Source of the DNA: Capsaspora owczarzaki ATCC 30864
Lineage: Eukaryota; Opisthokonta; Filasterea
Direction of reading: 5' to 3'
Length of the DNA: 64,000 nt
NCBI RefSeq assembly: GCF_000151315.2
Contig: NW_011887302.1
Coordinates: 496,001 to 560,000 of the forward strand
The translations under genes and the position numbers were made by a program. Positions 23,408-35,286 of this stretch are shown here, in pieces. The notes below the pieces were generated by a model. It did no database searches, was not told the DNA's origin, and was given only the letters and a program-made list of their open reading frames with translations. Position 1 is the first letter of the stretch, and each line of letters starts with the position of its first letter.

Positions 23408-25772
23408 GTTCGTCTGGACTTGGCAATCCGCTTTTTGTGTAACAACTCACTCCCTTTCCTCTTCTTCTCTTTTCCTTCATGGTCACAGTACTCTTCTCTC
23501 CTCACCAAGTTTGGCAGCTACATCCCTGGGTATGCTACGTTGTCTAATGTTTGCGAGCGACGATGGTGTCATTTTTTCGAGCATCCATCTTACCAAAATC
23601 TTTTGCCTTTGGTCTCTGCATGTTTTTGCTCAACCCCCTCAACCTCTACAGCATCCGATCGTTCTCTCCCAATGGACAAATCGCGCTCATCTCGGCTGTG
23701 ACTGGCACTGGCATCTTCCTCACTGCTTCCTTCCTGCGTCGTGTCTGCCTCCGTCTTCTCCTCTCGTACCGCGGCTGGCTGTACGAGGCTCCTCGCCAGC
23801 AAAGCTTCTCGACCACTGCTTGGGCTGTACGTTTGTCGCCATCTCTTTCCTTTGTTTTGCTGTTGCGGGACTGTCTCCTTTTTTTTTTTGTCATACTCAC
23901 ACTCTCCTCTTCCTCCCCAAACAGGTCTGCGTCCGCATCTTCACCGGCTCCCATGCCCTGACTTATGGCTTCCAAAACTCAATCCCGTCGCTGCCCGTGC
24001 CTCGCCTGAGGCAGACGTGCGCTCGCTACCTCCGCTCGGTGGCTGGCATTCAGAGCACCGAGGAGCTTGCCCGCTCGCAGGCGCTTGTCGACCAGTTCCT
24101 CGCCAACGAGGGCCCGCGTCTTCAGCGCTACCTCATGCTCAAGTGGCTCACGACCTCCAACTATGTCTCTGACTGGTGGGAAAAGTACGTCTACCTGCGC
24201 GGCCGCTCGTCCATCATGGTCAACTCGAACTACTATGTGCTCGACGCCTTCACCTACATGCCCTGCACCAACCAGCTTGCCCGTGCCGCTCTTTTCATTT
24301 CCAACATTCTCAAGTTCAAGCGCGATCTCGACCGCGAGGAAATCGAGCCCATCACCATCCGCGACACCGTCCCGCTCTGCATGGCCCAGTACGAGCGCCT
24401 GTTCACCACCACCCGCATCCCCGGCAAGGAGTGCGACACGCTCGAGCACCACGACTACTCGTCGTACATTGTTGTCCTCCGCAAGGGCCGCTACTACCAG
24501 CTCTCCGTCTACAACCGCAAGGGCCAGATTCTCGCCCCGTTCGAATTTGAAAACCACCTGCACTGGATTGTCGAGGACGCCGACCGCGGTGACTCTGCCT
24601 CGTACGAGGAGGAGCACCTTGCCGCCTTCACGGCCGAGGAGCGCCACGTCTGGGCCGCTGTCCGCAGCGAGCACTTTGCCTCGGGCGTCAACAAGGAGTC
24701 GCTGGACATTATCGACAAGGCCATCTTTGTGCTTTCGCTCGACACTGAAACCCCCAAGGACCTGTCCTCGCGCGGCAAGGCCCTGCTGCACGGAAATGGC
24801 TACAACCGCTGGTTTGACAAGTCCTTCACCTTGGTGCTCTTCCCCGACGGCCGCGCTGGCCTCAACTGCGAGCACTCGTGGGCCGATGCTCCCGTCGTTG
24901 CCCACATGTGGGAATGGGTCATGTGCCACGAGACTGAGGACGCGTACGACGAGCACGGCCACAACATCCGCCCCGAGAGCACGACTCCTCGCGTCGCCAC
25001 CGCCGCGCCCCACAAGCTTGCCTGGGACTTTTCGCCCAAGCTCAGCGAGGCCATCAAGACGGCCGTCGCCAAGGCCACGACCATCATCAACGACCTCGAC
25101 CTCAGCATTCTCCACCACAGCAAGTATGGCAAGGACTACATGAAGCACGCCAAGATCTCCCCCGACGCGTACGTCCAGATGGCACTTCAGCTGGCCTACT
25201 ACCACGATTCGAACGGCGAAACCCCTCTGACCTACGAGTCGAGCATGACCCGTCTGTACAAGCAGGGCCGCACCGAAACCGTCCGCCCCGCGTCGGTCGA
25301 TGCCCGCGAGTTTGTGCGCGCAATGGTCAACCCCTCCGTCACCAAGGAGCAACGCATCCAGCTCCTGCGCAAGGCCGGCGAAACCCACCAAAACCTCTAC
25401 CGCGACGCCATGTCTGGCAAGGGCATTGACCGCCACCTGTTTGCGCTGTACGTTGTCTCCCAAGGCCTCGGCGTCGACTCGCCCTTCCTCAAGGACGCCC
25501 TGTCCCGCGCATGGAAGCTCTCGACTTCGCAGCAGCCCCAGCAGCAGACCAAGCTGTGGGAGCCCGAGGGCAAGGATCGCCACAAGATCGGCCCTGGCGG
25601 CGGCTTTGGCCCCGTCGCCGACGACGGCTATGGCACCTCGTACATGTTTGCTGGCAGCCACTGCCTCTTTGCGCACGTTTCGAGCAAGATTTCTGCCAAG
25701 AACACGGACTCTGCCCGCTTTGCCAACAACCTCGAGCGTGCCTTTGAAGAATTGGCCGCGCTCTTCCGTTAA
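21970..25772 (+). CDS. CPT1: Carnitine O-palmitoyltransferase 1 (CPT1)
   Basis: Five exons (21970-22050, 23204-23365, 23489-23529, 23652-23826, 23925-25772) give about 768 residues (human CPT1A 773). CPT1 sits in the outer mitochondrial membrane and makes acylcarnitine from long-chain acyl-CoA, the controlled step of fatty-acid import. The N-terminus MAEARAAVMSPFGVSS matches the cytosolic regulatory segment of animal CPT1; two hydrophobic helices follow (VFSVASPAAILLFP and LISAVTGTGIFLTASFL). The catalytic domain has NYVSDWWEKYVYLRGR, NSNYY, the active-site His (about residue 480) in SWADAPVVAHMWEW, TYESSMTRLYKQGRTETVR, SGKGIDRHLFALYVVS and GGGFGPVADDGYG. Presence of the TM pair and regulatory N-terminus favours CPT1 over CPT2. 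Intron 1 is the longest intron in the window (1153 bases). Confidence 0.97.
22051..23203 (+). other. Long first intron of CPT1
   Basis: This 1153-base intron separates the regulatory N-terminal exon from the rest of CPT1. It holds T- and A-runs (near 22370-22382, 22680-22703, 22716-22727 and 22930-22944). A short open frame near 22798 has no known motif. No RNA gene or second gene was seen inside. Confidence 0.8.
23371..23407. repeat. (CAG)n trinucleotide run in CPT1 intron 2
   Basis: About ten AGC/CAG units directly after the donor of CPT1 intron 2. It is intronic, so it does not encode polyglutamine. Confidence 0.9.
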
Positions 25773-25903
25773 AACTTTGGCTATGTTGTTGCTTTTTGTT
25801 GGGTATTTTTTTTTTGTTTGTTTGTAAATGTTTCCTCTTTTGAAACCTCGTGTATGCCAGATGGTCCCCCTTTTGGAATTACAATCGACACCACGAGATT
25901 CTC

Positions 25904-25935
<32 letters not shown>

Positions 25936-26119
25936 AACTGGTTCATCATGGCAAACACCAACGATTCAGCAAACAACATCTTTGTAAATCTAGGAGTGTG
26001 AAACTTGTTTGGTATACAAAAGCAATACAACTCACGCAAAAAAAAAGAAGGAAACACACCAAAAAAGAGGGAGCGAGCAAGAAACAGCGACAGCAAAAAC
26101 AACACTGTTGTACTGTTGT
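25773..26119. other. Convergent region between CPT1 and CCT5 with poly-A run
   Basis: Both 3' UTRs lie here. A run of roughly 28 A occurs at about 25903-25931. No gene-like frame is present. Confidence 0.6.
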
Positions 26120-27742
26120 TTACTGGGCGCCGCCGGGGGTGACAATGTCGTCAATCTTGAGAATCATCTTGACGAGTTGGGTGGCGAGCTGGAATTGCTG
26201 CTTCTTGCCAACGAGGGTCTCGACGACGTGCTGGTCGCGCATGTCAGCGTTGCCAGTCATGTTGCAGTCAATGCCGAGGCGGGGGTTCTTCTCCTTGACC
26301 TGGCGGGACTTGACGGCGGCGAGCGTCTCGATCGGGGGCAGACCAGAGTTCTCGGCGAGGGCGATCGGGGTGGCCTCAAGGGCATCACCGAAGGCACGCA
26401 TGGCGTATTGCTCGAGCGTGGCGACCTTGTCGGCAGCCTCGTAGACGGCGAGGGAGCAGGTGATCTCGGGAGCACCGCCGCCATAGACGACACGGTTGTC
26501 TTTGACGAGGTTGCGGACGACGCAGATGGCGTCGTGGAGCGAGCGCTTGGCCTCCTCGATGATCATTTGGTTGCCGCCGCGAACAAAGACCGTGACTGCG
26601 CGAGTGTTCTTGCAGTCCTCAATGAAGAGCATGCGGTCCTTGGTGGTGCCAAAGGAAATCTCGCGGACGACGCCGGCGTGGCCGAGCTTCTCGGGCGACA
26701 GCTCCTCAAAGCGCGGGACAATGCGGCCGTTTGTGGCGATGGCGACCAGCTCAATCTCGGGGCCACCGACCCAGCGGACGGCGGGGAGGCTGTTCTGCAA
26801 CAAGAGGTGGTTGGCCTCGTCGTCAAAGCCCCATTGGCACACAACAAAGTTGGCGCCGGATTGCTTGACGCGCTCGATCATTTCAACAAAGATCTTGTGC
26901 TCGTACGACTGGAGGGACTTGTAGTCCTCGACGGAGGCAATGTCGAGTTTGTGCTTGGTCTTGGGCTTTGGCGGCTCGAACGGGCAGGTGAGGATGGCAA
27001 TCTTGGCGTCGCGCAACTCCTTGGGCATTTGGGGGTGGCTAAAGTCCTTGTCAATGACGACACCGCGCACGAGCTGGGTGTCTTGGAGCTGGCCGCCAAC
27101 CTTGCCCTCCATCTTGATGAGCTCAAAGTTGACGTCGCGGGTCTCGAGGTCGGCGACGGCCAGGACGGCATCGACGGCAATCTCGGCCATCTGTCGGTGG
27201 CACTTGTTGATAATCTTCGAGCCGAGCGTGGTCATGGCGGTCTGCACAAGCGACTCCTTCTCGTCCTTGCCGACGGGGATGATGTCGCTGACAGCCTCGA
27301 GCTGCTTGACTGCCACGGCGCAAGCCATCTCAAAACCGTCCGCAATGCGGATGGGGTGGATGCCGCGGTCAATCAGGTGCTCGGCCTGCTCGAGCAGCGA
27401 GCCGGCCAACACAACAACGCCAGTCGTGCCGTCGCCAATCTCGCTGTCTTGCGACTGCGACAGCTCGACCAGCAGCTTGGCAATCGGGTGCTGCACGTCC
27501 ATCTGTGACAGAATGGTCGCACCGTCGTTTGTGATTGTGACTGCGCCATCGGGCGACACCATCATCTTGTCCAGGCCTGGGGATGGTTCCAAACAGCAAG
27601 CAAGTCACAGGCAAGCAAGTGTGAAAGTGAGTGAGTGAGTGAGCGGTGCCCAAAGTCGCTGTCAAGACGAAGTCGCTTGCTGCCTCTCGCTCTCTCGCTT
27701 GCTGCCTCTTGCTCTCTCGCTTGTTGGGTTGAGCACACACAA

Positions 27743-27789
<47 letters not shown>

Positions 27790-28508
27790 CATCAATGTTC
27801 CAATGCGGATGACAAAAGTCGTCTTCCACGCGTTTTCCGTTGCCAAAATGCTGACATTGAAATTCAACGAAAAAAACGAAAAAAAAACATTTTCTTCTAT
27901 TTTTTTTTTTTTTTTTGTGGATTTTCGTGTTCTGTCTTCTTGTTTTTTCAAAGGCAGACTTTGGCTCAGCCTTCGTCCAAAATCACAGGCCTGCCTCACG
28001 TGCAATCGCACCACGCATCTATCGCGTCATCAGGTCTGCGGGGCAGCAATGGGAGATTCACAGATCCAGCAACAACTGCAACAGCAGAAATCGAGATCAC
28101 TGCTTTTTTTTTTTTTTTTTTTTTTTGTGAGACATGTGTTTCCACATTGTTTGCATTTGCCGCGCAATTTTCTACAAACTCACTCACTAGTCGAGGCTGG
28201 ATTTTGTTGCCCACTAAACAATATTTTTTTTTCTTTTTTGTTGTTTCACTCGTTCGACCATTTCGACCTGTGAATCGGCCCCACGCTCCTTCCCCTCCCC
28301 CCCAACAACCAACCAATCACCACAACAAAAGGAACCAAGCGTCGAGACACGCACCCTTTGGTCCGAGGGAGGTCTTGAGGGTGTGAGCGATCGCCTTGGC
28401 GGCCAGAATGTGCTGCTTGATGGCGTCCGAGCCGGTCATTCGCTGGCGTGTGTCCTGCTCGCGCAGGATGATGAACGGTCGCCCGTACTCGTCGAAGGCA
28501 AGCGACAT
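26120..28508 (-). CDS. CCT5: T-complex protein 1 subunit epsilon (CCT5)
   Basis: Two minus-strand exons (28508-28355 and 27576-26120) join at GPK-G-LDKMM to give about 536 residues (human 541). CCT5 is one of eight subunits of the cytosolic TRiC/CCT chaperonin that folds actin and tubulin. Exon 1 starts [19 protein letters not shown], diagnostic of epsilon rather than other CCT subunits. The ATP site appears as TSLGPKGLDKMM, NDGATIL and [12 protein letters not shown]; further epsilon features are [37 protein letters not shown] and [22 protein letters not shown]. Codons are strongly C- or G-ending as in a highly expressed gene. The 778-base intron carries a CA microsatellite and T runs. Confidence 0.98.
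27740..27786. repeat. (CA)n microsatellite in CCT5 intron
   Basis: About 23 CA units on the plus strand inside the single CCT5 intron. Confidence 0.95.
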
Positions 28509-29474
28509 TGCTGAGTCTGTGTATTGAGCGACGGGGGGATCGCTGGAACGAAAAAAAGAGAAAAAGTTGGGAACAAAGGACTGACTTGTGCGCTGAAACG
28601 AGTGTCTGAGTTGCTGGATTCGACGTCATGCATTGCAAATCCACCGTATTGTTATTTGGGATATTCGCTCTTACCATACAAAGTCTCCAGCAAACAGCGA
28701 GCGAAAGGAAAAAAAAAAAAAAAAAAACAACGAAAGACAATAAGCAAAACAAATCTTTAATGGTTTTCAGTGCAGAACATTATTCGTCCAAAACAGATTT
28801 GCTCGCTCTCTTGTTCTAATGTGAGAATCAGCACTCTGGCAAAACCGCCGCTGCCCCGTCATCCGCACGTCCTCCCGGCCCGCTGCCCATGCAATCCGAT
28901 AGAGAACCATGTCACACGAACGATTAGAGTGCAAGGGAGGGGTCGAGCAATGCATCTGGGGCCGAGACGGGTCGCCGAGATGGGATGTTTGGCGGGCCGC
29001 GACCGGAACCGCTCTTGCTTTGTTTCGTCTTGCCCTCGGCTTCGTTCGCGCCTGCTTGTTCTCTGACCCACGGTGCTGCTTGCCATCAGCATTCATCAAA
29101 GCGTGCAGTGAGGTGGAGTGTCGTAGCAGCCCGGCGGTGTCGTTTGAGCAGGGAAGACCAGAGCAAAGAGTTTTGGGTTGAAGTTGGCTTTTGCCCTTGT
29201 GAAGCCTGTAGCCCTCCCCTCGGTGCCGTCGCTCCGTCGCTACGCACGTCTTGCGTATTGCTTGCCAGGGGCAGTTCCACGAAAGACCGGGGGCGGGGGC
29301 AAGTGGCGCTCCATAACATGTCATTGCTCAAAAAAAAAAAAAAAACCCCTTTCGTACACACGACACACACGGGCTCGCTCTTACTCTTTCCCCAACTCCC
29401 GCATCGCTTTTCCTCATCTTGCCACATCCATCGCTCACTTTGGAAATGCCCTCCCACCACGTCTAGAATCGCAA
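28509..29474. promoter_or_regulatory. Divergent region between CCT5 and RPL32
   Basis: About 966 bases separate two divergent, probably highly expressed genes. Pyrimidine-rich sequence leads into RPL32 (about 29360-29440), as expected for a ribosomal-protein leader, and GTCTAG at 29461-29466 could be a splice acceptor of a spliced leader exon. Minus-strand open frames here are rich in Arg, Thr and Ser without family motifs, so I call no gene. Confidence 0.45.
29446..29466 (+). other. Possible uORF just upstream of RPL32
   Basis: A six-codon open frame (MPSHHV then TAG) ends 8 bases before the RPL32 start codon. It matters only if this stretch stays in the mature leader; if GTCTAG is a splice acceptor it would be removed. 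Its use in translation control is speculation. Confidence 0.3.
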
Positions 29475-29876
29475 ATGGTTGCCTCCGCCAACCGCGTTAA
29501 GATCGTCAAGAAGCGCACCAAGCGCTTCATCCGCCACCAGTCGGACAAGTATGCCTGCGTTGCCCAGTCGTGGCGCAAGCCCAAGGGTATTGACAACGTT
29601 GTCCGTCGTCGCATGCACGGCACCTACGTCATGCCCAAGATCGGCTACCGCAACAACCACAAGACCCGTCACCTCCTTCCCGACGGCTTCCGCAAGTTCA
29701 CCGTTGCCAACCTGAAGGAGCTCGAGGTCCTCCTCTTGCACAACCGAACCTTCGCTGCCGAGATCGCCCACAACGTCTCCAGCCGAAACCGCAAGGCCAT
29801 CGTTGAGCGTGCCGCCCAGCTCAACATCAAGGTCCTCAACGCCAACGCCCGCCTGCGCACTGAGGCCAGCGAATAA
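29475..29876 (+). CDS. RPL32: 60S ribosomal protein L32 (eL32)
   Basis: A single uninterrupted frame of 133 residues, against 135 in human RPL32. Diagnostic segments are [86 protein letters not shown] and NARLR near the C-terminus. eL32 is a structural protein of the large ribosomal subunit. The start at 29475 gives the family's normal length; in-frame codons further upstream are open but not conserved. Nearly all third positions are C or G, the strongest bias in the window. It is one of only two intronless coding frames found, although the leader may be spliced. Confidence 0.98.
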   Translation: MVASANRVKIVKKRTKRFIRHQSDKYACVAQSWRKPKGIDNVVRRRMHGTYVMPKIGYRNNHKTRHLLPDGFRKFTVANLKELEVLLLHNRTFAAEIAHNVSSRNRKAIVERAAQLNIKVLNANARLRTEASE

Positions 29877-30142
29877 GCGCTGCCACCGTCCCCTTCCCCT
29901 CTCCACGATCTTTTGCGAGACCTTTAAACAAGGAGTGGCAGGCTCTTCCCAGTTTGTTGCTCTGTTCTGTTGCTGCAGGATTTTCGTTGTAAAAGCAATG
30001 TAGCAATTGAGCTCTTTAATTCTTTTGTTCTTGTTGATTGGTGATTGTTGATTGTTGATGGTGAGATGGGATTTGGTTGTTGAGAGAGGCACACGTTGAC
30101 TGTCAGGACAAATTCTCAGATCCAAGTCAGTCTGTTTTTGGC

Positions 30143-30724
30143 ATGTCGGCAGATTGCGTGTTTTGTCGAATTTCGAGCGGCCAGGACCCTTCTACGACGC
30201 TGTTGTTTGAGGTGTGACCCTGACGAGACCTGACGAGACCTGATGCGGTTTGGATTTTGAAGCCTGACCTCGTTCTGCTCTGCGTGTGTGTTGTTTCAGA
30301 ATGAGCGTCTGGTCGCGTTTCGAGACATTCGACCAGCGGCTCCAACGCATCTCCTCGTCGTCCCCAAGCAACACATTCGAGATGCTACACTCCTCGATTC
30401 AACGCACTCTGCGCTCGGTATGCGAGTCAAGGGTGCGCGGGGTCTTACGTCCGATTCGACACCCAATTCTCATCTGAACCTCTTGCTTTTTCTGCCGCAG
30501 TTCACGAAATGAACGAGGTTGCACTTAAACTATTAGCAGATCACAGCCTCGATGGCCAAGATGCGAGAATTGGGTTTCATTGGCCGCCGCTGGTCATGAT
30601 CAAGCACTTGCACCTGCATGTGATTGCGCCTGCATCGCAAATGTCGTTTTTGGGTCGGTGGCTGTTTTGGGACAAGTCGCCCTTGTTTTCACCGATCGCA
30701 TGGATGCTGGACAAGCTAGCGTGA
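30143..30724 (+). CDS. HINT3: HIT-domain nucleotide hydrolase, HINT3-like
   Basis: Three exons (30143-30211, 30300-30417, 30501-30724) join in phase to about 136 residues. It starts MSADCVFCRISSGQDP, the usual CxxC-like entry of HINT proteins, continues FRDIRPAAPTHLLVVPKQH, and has the histidine triad in HLHLHVIAP. The C-terminal WFWDK-type tail after the triad and the GFHWPP segment match human HINT3 rather than HINT1 or FHIT. HINT3 hydrolyses nucleoside phosphoramidates and acyl-adenylates. Length is somewhat shorter than human HINT3, mainly at the N-terminus. Confidence 0.93.
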
Positions 30725-30793
30725 ATGCTGGTGCAGGACATAGATTCAATGAATTTTCAAGAAGTGACTTGTTTGCCTTTGAACGCAACACGC

Positions 30794-30796
30794 AGC

Positions 30797-30831
<35 letters not shown>
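30794..30831. repeat. (CAA)n run between convergent genes
   Basis: About 12 CAA units, followed near 30855-30876 by an ATC run that reaches the stop of the next minus-strand gene. It lies in the overlapping 3' UTR zone of the HINT3-like gene and the 1338-residue protein. Confidence 0.9.
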
Positions 30832-30871
30832 CCAAAGATAAAAGCAAAACACAAACACATCATCATCATCA

Positions 30872-33800
30872 TCATCTCAGCAACGTCTCCGAAGAGGTAG
30901 CCAGGCTCCCACTCGCAGCAAGCCGAGTAGAACCAAGGTCTGAGGAGGGTGCTGCGACTGGGCCATTTGTAGTCACACCACCAACACCGAATTCAGAGAG
31001 ATCCGGCCGCAAACCGAGCCAGTAGCGATGCACAGGCACATGAGCCGCGTTGTAGCGGGACTCGAAAAGCTGGTCCCCGCTCAAAATGTGCCCAACCGAG
31101 GGAACTTGGCTCGTGGAGTTGAGCAGCGTTGGGGTGCCGAATTGGGCGACGAGGAAGGGCTGGGAGGAAGCGACGACGGGAGCAGTAGCAGCATTGGTGC
31201 TGAAGTTTTGCATCAGCGAGGCCATGCTTTGCAGGTACACGCACTGGTCTTCGGGTGTAGCAGCAACTGCTGGAGCGGCTGGAGTTGCTGCATCGACAAC
31301 CACACGAACGGTCTCGAGCGTGTCTTGCCAGTCGCCCGAGACGAGCATGTTCATGTAGCGCGAGGGTGTAATGTGGCGGGGCTTGAGGCGGTGCGACACG
31401 TCCGTGTCCTCCAAGGGCGACAAGATGGCAACAAAGATGCTCGTCAACAGCTCGCGCGACAGGCCGTCCCAGTCGTCGGGATGCGAGCGTCCCGTCCACA
31501 GGACCTTGCGGCCACGCTCGACCAGTCTGGCCATGTCCGTCTGCCGCCACTCACTTTCGGAGACATTCAAGTCGAGCTCGTGTGCGCGAACAAGGGCATC
31601 CAGACCGAGCAGCGGCATAATGTTGGTCGTGTAAAACTCTGCCACCATGGCCTCGGCGGCGGTGAGCACCTGCTCCAGGTCTGCGCGTGTCAGCTTGATC
31701 GAGCCCGCGTGCTTGATTGCCTGGAACGCGTCGAGGCGGCGCGAGCCACTCGAGTGAAAGTACAGGCCCAGATCGAGCTCGCGTTGCTCAATCATCTTGT
31801 CCATCAGATGGCGGAAGTGTTGGTGACGCGCCTTGAGGTGCTTTTCGTAGGGCGCGTCCGAGTCGACCGTCAACGAGAGCGGCGTGAAGAGCAGGCGCTT
31901 GGTTTGCTCGAGCCGGTCGAGGGGGAAGCGCAAAACAGCCTCTTGTGCAGTTCGATACGCCTGCAGCTGCTTGCGCTCGAGCAAGAGGCGCAATGTGAGA
32001 AGCACTTGCGACGGATCAGCCTGGTAAAAGTGCTGCAGCATGAGACCAGGGCCTTTCACACGAACGGCAAGGAATGTATCCGACCGTGGAACGCGAGCGC
32101 GATGACGCAACACTGCGTTGAAGACCACAGTGTCCCAAATGGAAGAAGCCACCATCAGGATTGCGCCAAAAAGCACCACAAACACTGCGGCGATCGGGAG
32201 GACGGCAAGACCTGCAATCAGCGGCACGACGACCTTGACCAAGCCATCGAGCAGGTTACGGAAGAGGACTTGCAAGAGGGGAAGGCCGCGGTGGGATGAT
32301 CCTTTCGTGCTAGAGTCATAGAGGACAATGTCGGCAAGGTAGCGAGCCAGCGCGACACCGAGAGCGATCGCGGGAGCGCCCACGCCGGCCGCAAGCGACA
32401 GCCCGACATTCAACACTGTCAATATGGGCTGGCCGACGAGAAGCATGACCGAGCCGAGGCCGCCGACGATACCACGGTGCCACAGAATGTGGAAGGGTCG
32501 CGAAAAGCCTTTGCCAATGATGCCATTGTCCATCGTCGCCTCATATTCGACGCGGCACTGATGGACATGCGCATGCAAGCGATTCAGACGAGTCCAAAGT
32601 GTCGACACGCAGATGCGGTTTGGGATGACCATTGGGCGCTCCCGCCCGTCGCTCCAGATCTGCTTGCCAAGCGGGAAATCATGCCGCTCGAACAGCGCGC
32701 GGACACCAAAGGGCCCCGAAATGAGCGAACCCAACACCGCAACAAAGAAAATGTTGAATGAATAGACAAACGAGCGCTGGGCGATGAGAGCAAGGCGCCA
32801 GCCGGGGAAACGAGAGGTGATGCGGTAGGCAATGGAGGTTTCCACATTCCAATGCGGCCCAATAACACCACGACTGGGCGTCGTGCCCGAGAACGGACGC
32901 TGGGCGGCACGCTCCTTGGCCAGCTCCGGGCTCAGAATGAGCCGATCGAGCTGTGCTTCAGTCAGCTCGGGCGGGTTGAGGTCGGCTTGGCCCGGCTCGG
33001 TCCGATCGATTCGGTCCACTTCATTGTTGTCGCGATCCGTTCGTGCGGTATCGGTGATAATCCAGTTGTTGGGGTTCCAGATCTTGCGTTTGCTGACAAG
33101 CTCGTACTTTGGCGTAACAATGCTGCTGTACTGTTTGATGATGGGGCGCGGATCAAACGATTGCAAACGCTGCAAAAGGAAAACAAACAGCGGCAGCTGC
33201 GCCTGTCGCGCGCGCGCCAGCAGTGTCGGGTTGAACTCGGCCTCAATGGCGGCGCGCGAGGGCGCCTCGGCGGCGCTCACTGCTCGAGCCAGCCAACTGG
33301 TTTGAGACAGAATGGGATGCTTCTTCTGCAGATCTGCCTGCACGGTGCTGTGCAGCTGATCGAGGCGATAAGACAGCTCGCTCTGGGTCAGCGTGGCCAG
33401 AAGACTTCCGAGCACCAACTGGTGCAACGTGGATCCAATGCCCGGAGCGAGCGCGTCCAGCTTTGCGTCAGTCCGGATTGCGTTGAGCAAGCGCCGGTTT
33501 TGCTCATTGACGCAAGCGTGATCGAGGAAGGCCGTGAGTGTAATGCTGCTTGGGAGCGCGGATGGATTGGCCGCAATGTACTGCTTGACCATGCCACGAA
33601 ATTCTGCACGAGAGTCATTCCAAGCGCTCTCCACTTCTGTTGCAATCTTGTGCAGGGCGCTGGATAGTTTGGAGCGAATGTGCGGGTGGGCGAATCGAAG
33701 ATCCACTTCCGTCCCTTCCGAGTCGACAAACACGAACGGGACGGCCGTCTGTGAGCACAACGAAATGAGTTGGACGAAGGCAGTGTGAGTTTTGTGGGAA

Positions 33801-35086
33801 GGTGCGGCTGGCAGGAGAGAAAGGAGCGAAAACTGGAGCCGAGTGCCTCACCATTTTCAAGCCTCGGAGGAGATGCCAAGCTCGCCGGCGGGCCACAAAC
33901 GTTTCAATATCAGAGTCTGAATACTTGTTTGTCATTGCGCGCATGCCAATCAGCAGGTCGAGCACTCTGTAGCCTCCACGAGCAAGGGACTGGACTCCTC
34001 CAACCACGCTAAAGTTGGAATTGCGCACGAGAACATCTGGCACTGTGCACCAGACCATCTCAGCCGAGGCGCACAGGAACCGGCTAAAGCGAGCCCAGAC
34101 GCGCAACTTGCCCTGCTGCAGCCACGACGACAGTCTCCAAACGTGCTGCTGATCGGGCTCGCTTTGCGATGGCACCGAAAACTCGCCAGTTTGCCGCACA
34201 TCGTGCAGCTGAGCGGCTGTCAGCTTGCCTCCCGAGACCGCTTGGAGTTCGGTTTGCACCGGGACTGGGTTGAGGTCGAGCGGAAACAGCTCTGCGATGC
34301 GCACTTCGGAGAGCTCGACCGGCGCCCCTGCCCCTGCCCCTGCCTTTTTGGTCGTTCGTGCGCGTTTGGACGTCCGTCCGGCAAGTCCAGAGTCGTCCGT
34401 GTCGTCCGTGTCGTCCGTGTCGTCCGTGTCGTGGTCGTCCGCATCGTCGTGACCACTGACGCTCGCAGCGGTCTTGAAGCGGGAGTGGTCTGAATACGCA
34501 TCCGTCTTGGCATGGAATCCATCCGGAATGCGAGTGTTCTTCTTCTGCTGCTGGAGCGGGTCAAACACGGACGTTGGCGCGGCAAACGTGAACAGACCCC
34601 AGTCGAGCAGCGAGTGCGCCAGGTAGCCCGCAACAGCCTCCTGCACGGCGTTCGTGTCGTGGTCGCCAGCAGGAGTAGTATCAGCAGCAGCAGCAGCAGC
34701 AGCAGGAGTGGGTGAACTGGATGACGCAGCATCAGCAGCATTCTCGACGTCGTCGTCGTCGTCCTGCTGCTCGTCCTTGTCGTCACGATCCTCGTTCGCG
34801 TTTGGAGCAGGAGTGTCAAACCAGTCACTGGCAGTGTCATTGCTCCGGTTGTTGCGCTGCTGCTGCTGCTGCTCTCGGCGTAGACGAGCCGATTTGGCCA
34901 GAGCAGATTCGGGTGAGCGCTGGACGAGGCTGGTCTGATCAGCAGCGGCGAACGTCACCCACGGAGGCAAGCTGTGGACGAATGGGTCATTAGAGAGAGT
35001 GAGTGAGTGAGTGAGTGAGTGAGTGAGTGAGTGAGTGAGTGAGTCAAGTGGAATGCAGTGGCTTACGTTGGCAATTGAGCGGACAT
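30872..35086 (-). CDS. Large multi-pass membrane protein of unrecognised family
   Basis: Three minus-strand exons (35086-35067, 34971-33852, 33748-30872) give about 1338 residues. I do not recognise the family. Residues 30-180 are low complexity: a Gln run, poly-Asp and Ala tracts, DDT repeats, then a basic patch (GRTSKRARTTKK). A middle region (about 190-700) looks globular and helical. Hydrophobic segments lie at about 706-726, 806-858 (probably two helices) and 881-924 (probably two helices), so about five TM helices. The C-terminal 400 residues look soluble, with repeated leucine-rich helical stretches and a Ser/Ala tail. Exon 1 encodes only six residues (MSAQLP), chosen from splice phase; the true start is uncertain. 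No enzyme motif was seen. Confidence 0.8.
34998..35044. repeat. (GTGA)n tetranucleotide repeat in first intron
   Basis: About 11 GAGT/GTGA units on the plus strand, inside the first intron of the 1338-residue protein gene, only tens of bases from both splice sites. Confidence 0.92.
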
Positions 35087-35286
35087 GAACAAATATGGGA
35101 ATCAGAGAGAGTGAGAGGTAAAAGATGAGACTGAGCGAAAGAGAAAAAGGCAACAAATAAAGAAAAGACGAAAAGCTGAATGATGATGCAGGAATGAACA
35201 GCCGCAAAACCAAAACCAAAGGTGAAATGTTCATGTTCTGACACACGTTAGGACACAACAACTCCAGAACTTCAATGTCGAGAGCA

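Noticed and set aside
23979-25676. 565-codon open frame on the minus strand
   Set aside because: It is antisense to the large CPT1 exon; C-ending codon bias on the sense strand removes stops from the antisense frame. No family motif.
26009-27508. 499-codon open frame on the plus strand
   Set aside because: Antisense shadow of CCT5, Leu/Gly/Asp-rich, explained by sense codon bias.
28767-29324. 185-codon minus-strand frame between CCT5 and RPL32
   Set aside because: No conserved motif, no splice context, and composition of random sequence; kept as non-coding.
31028-32299. 423-codon plus-strand frame opposite the 1338-residue protein
   Set aside because: Composition mirrors the sense gene and it has no recognisable domain; the minus frame has continuous hydrophobic segments and fitting splice junctions.
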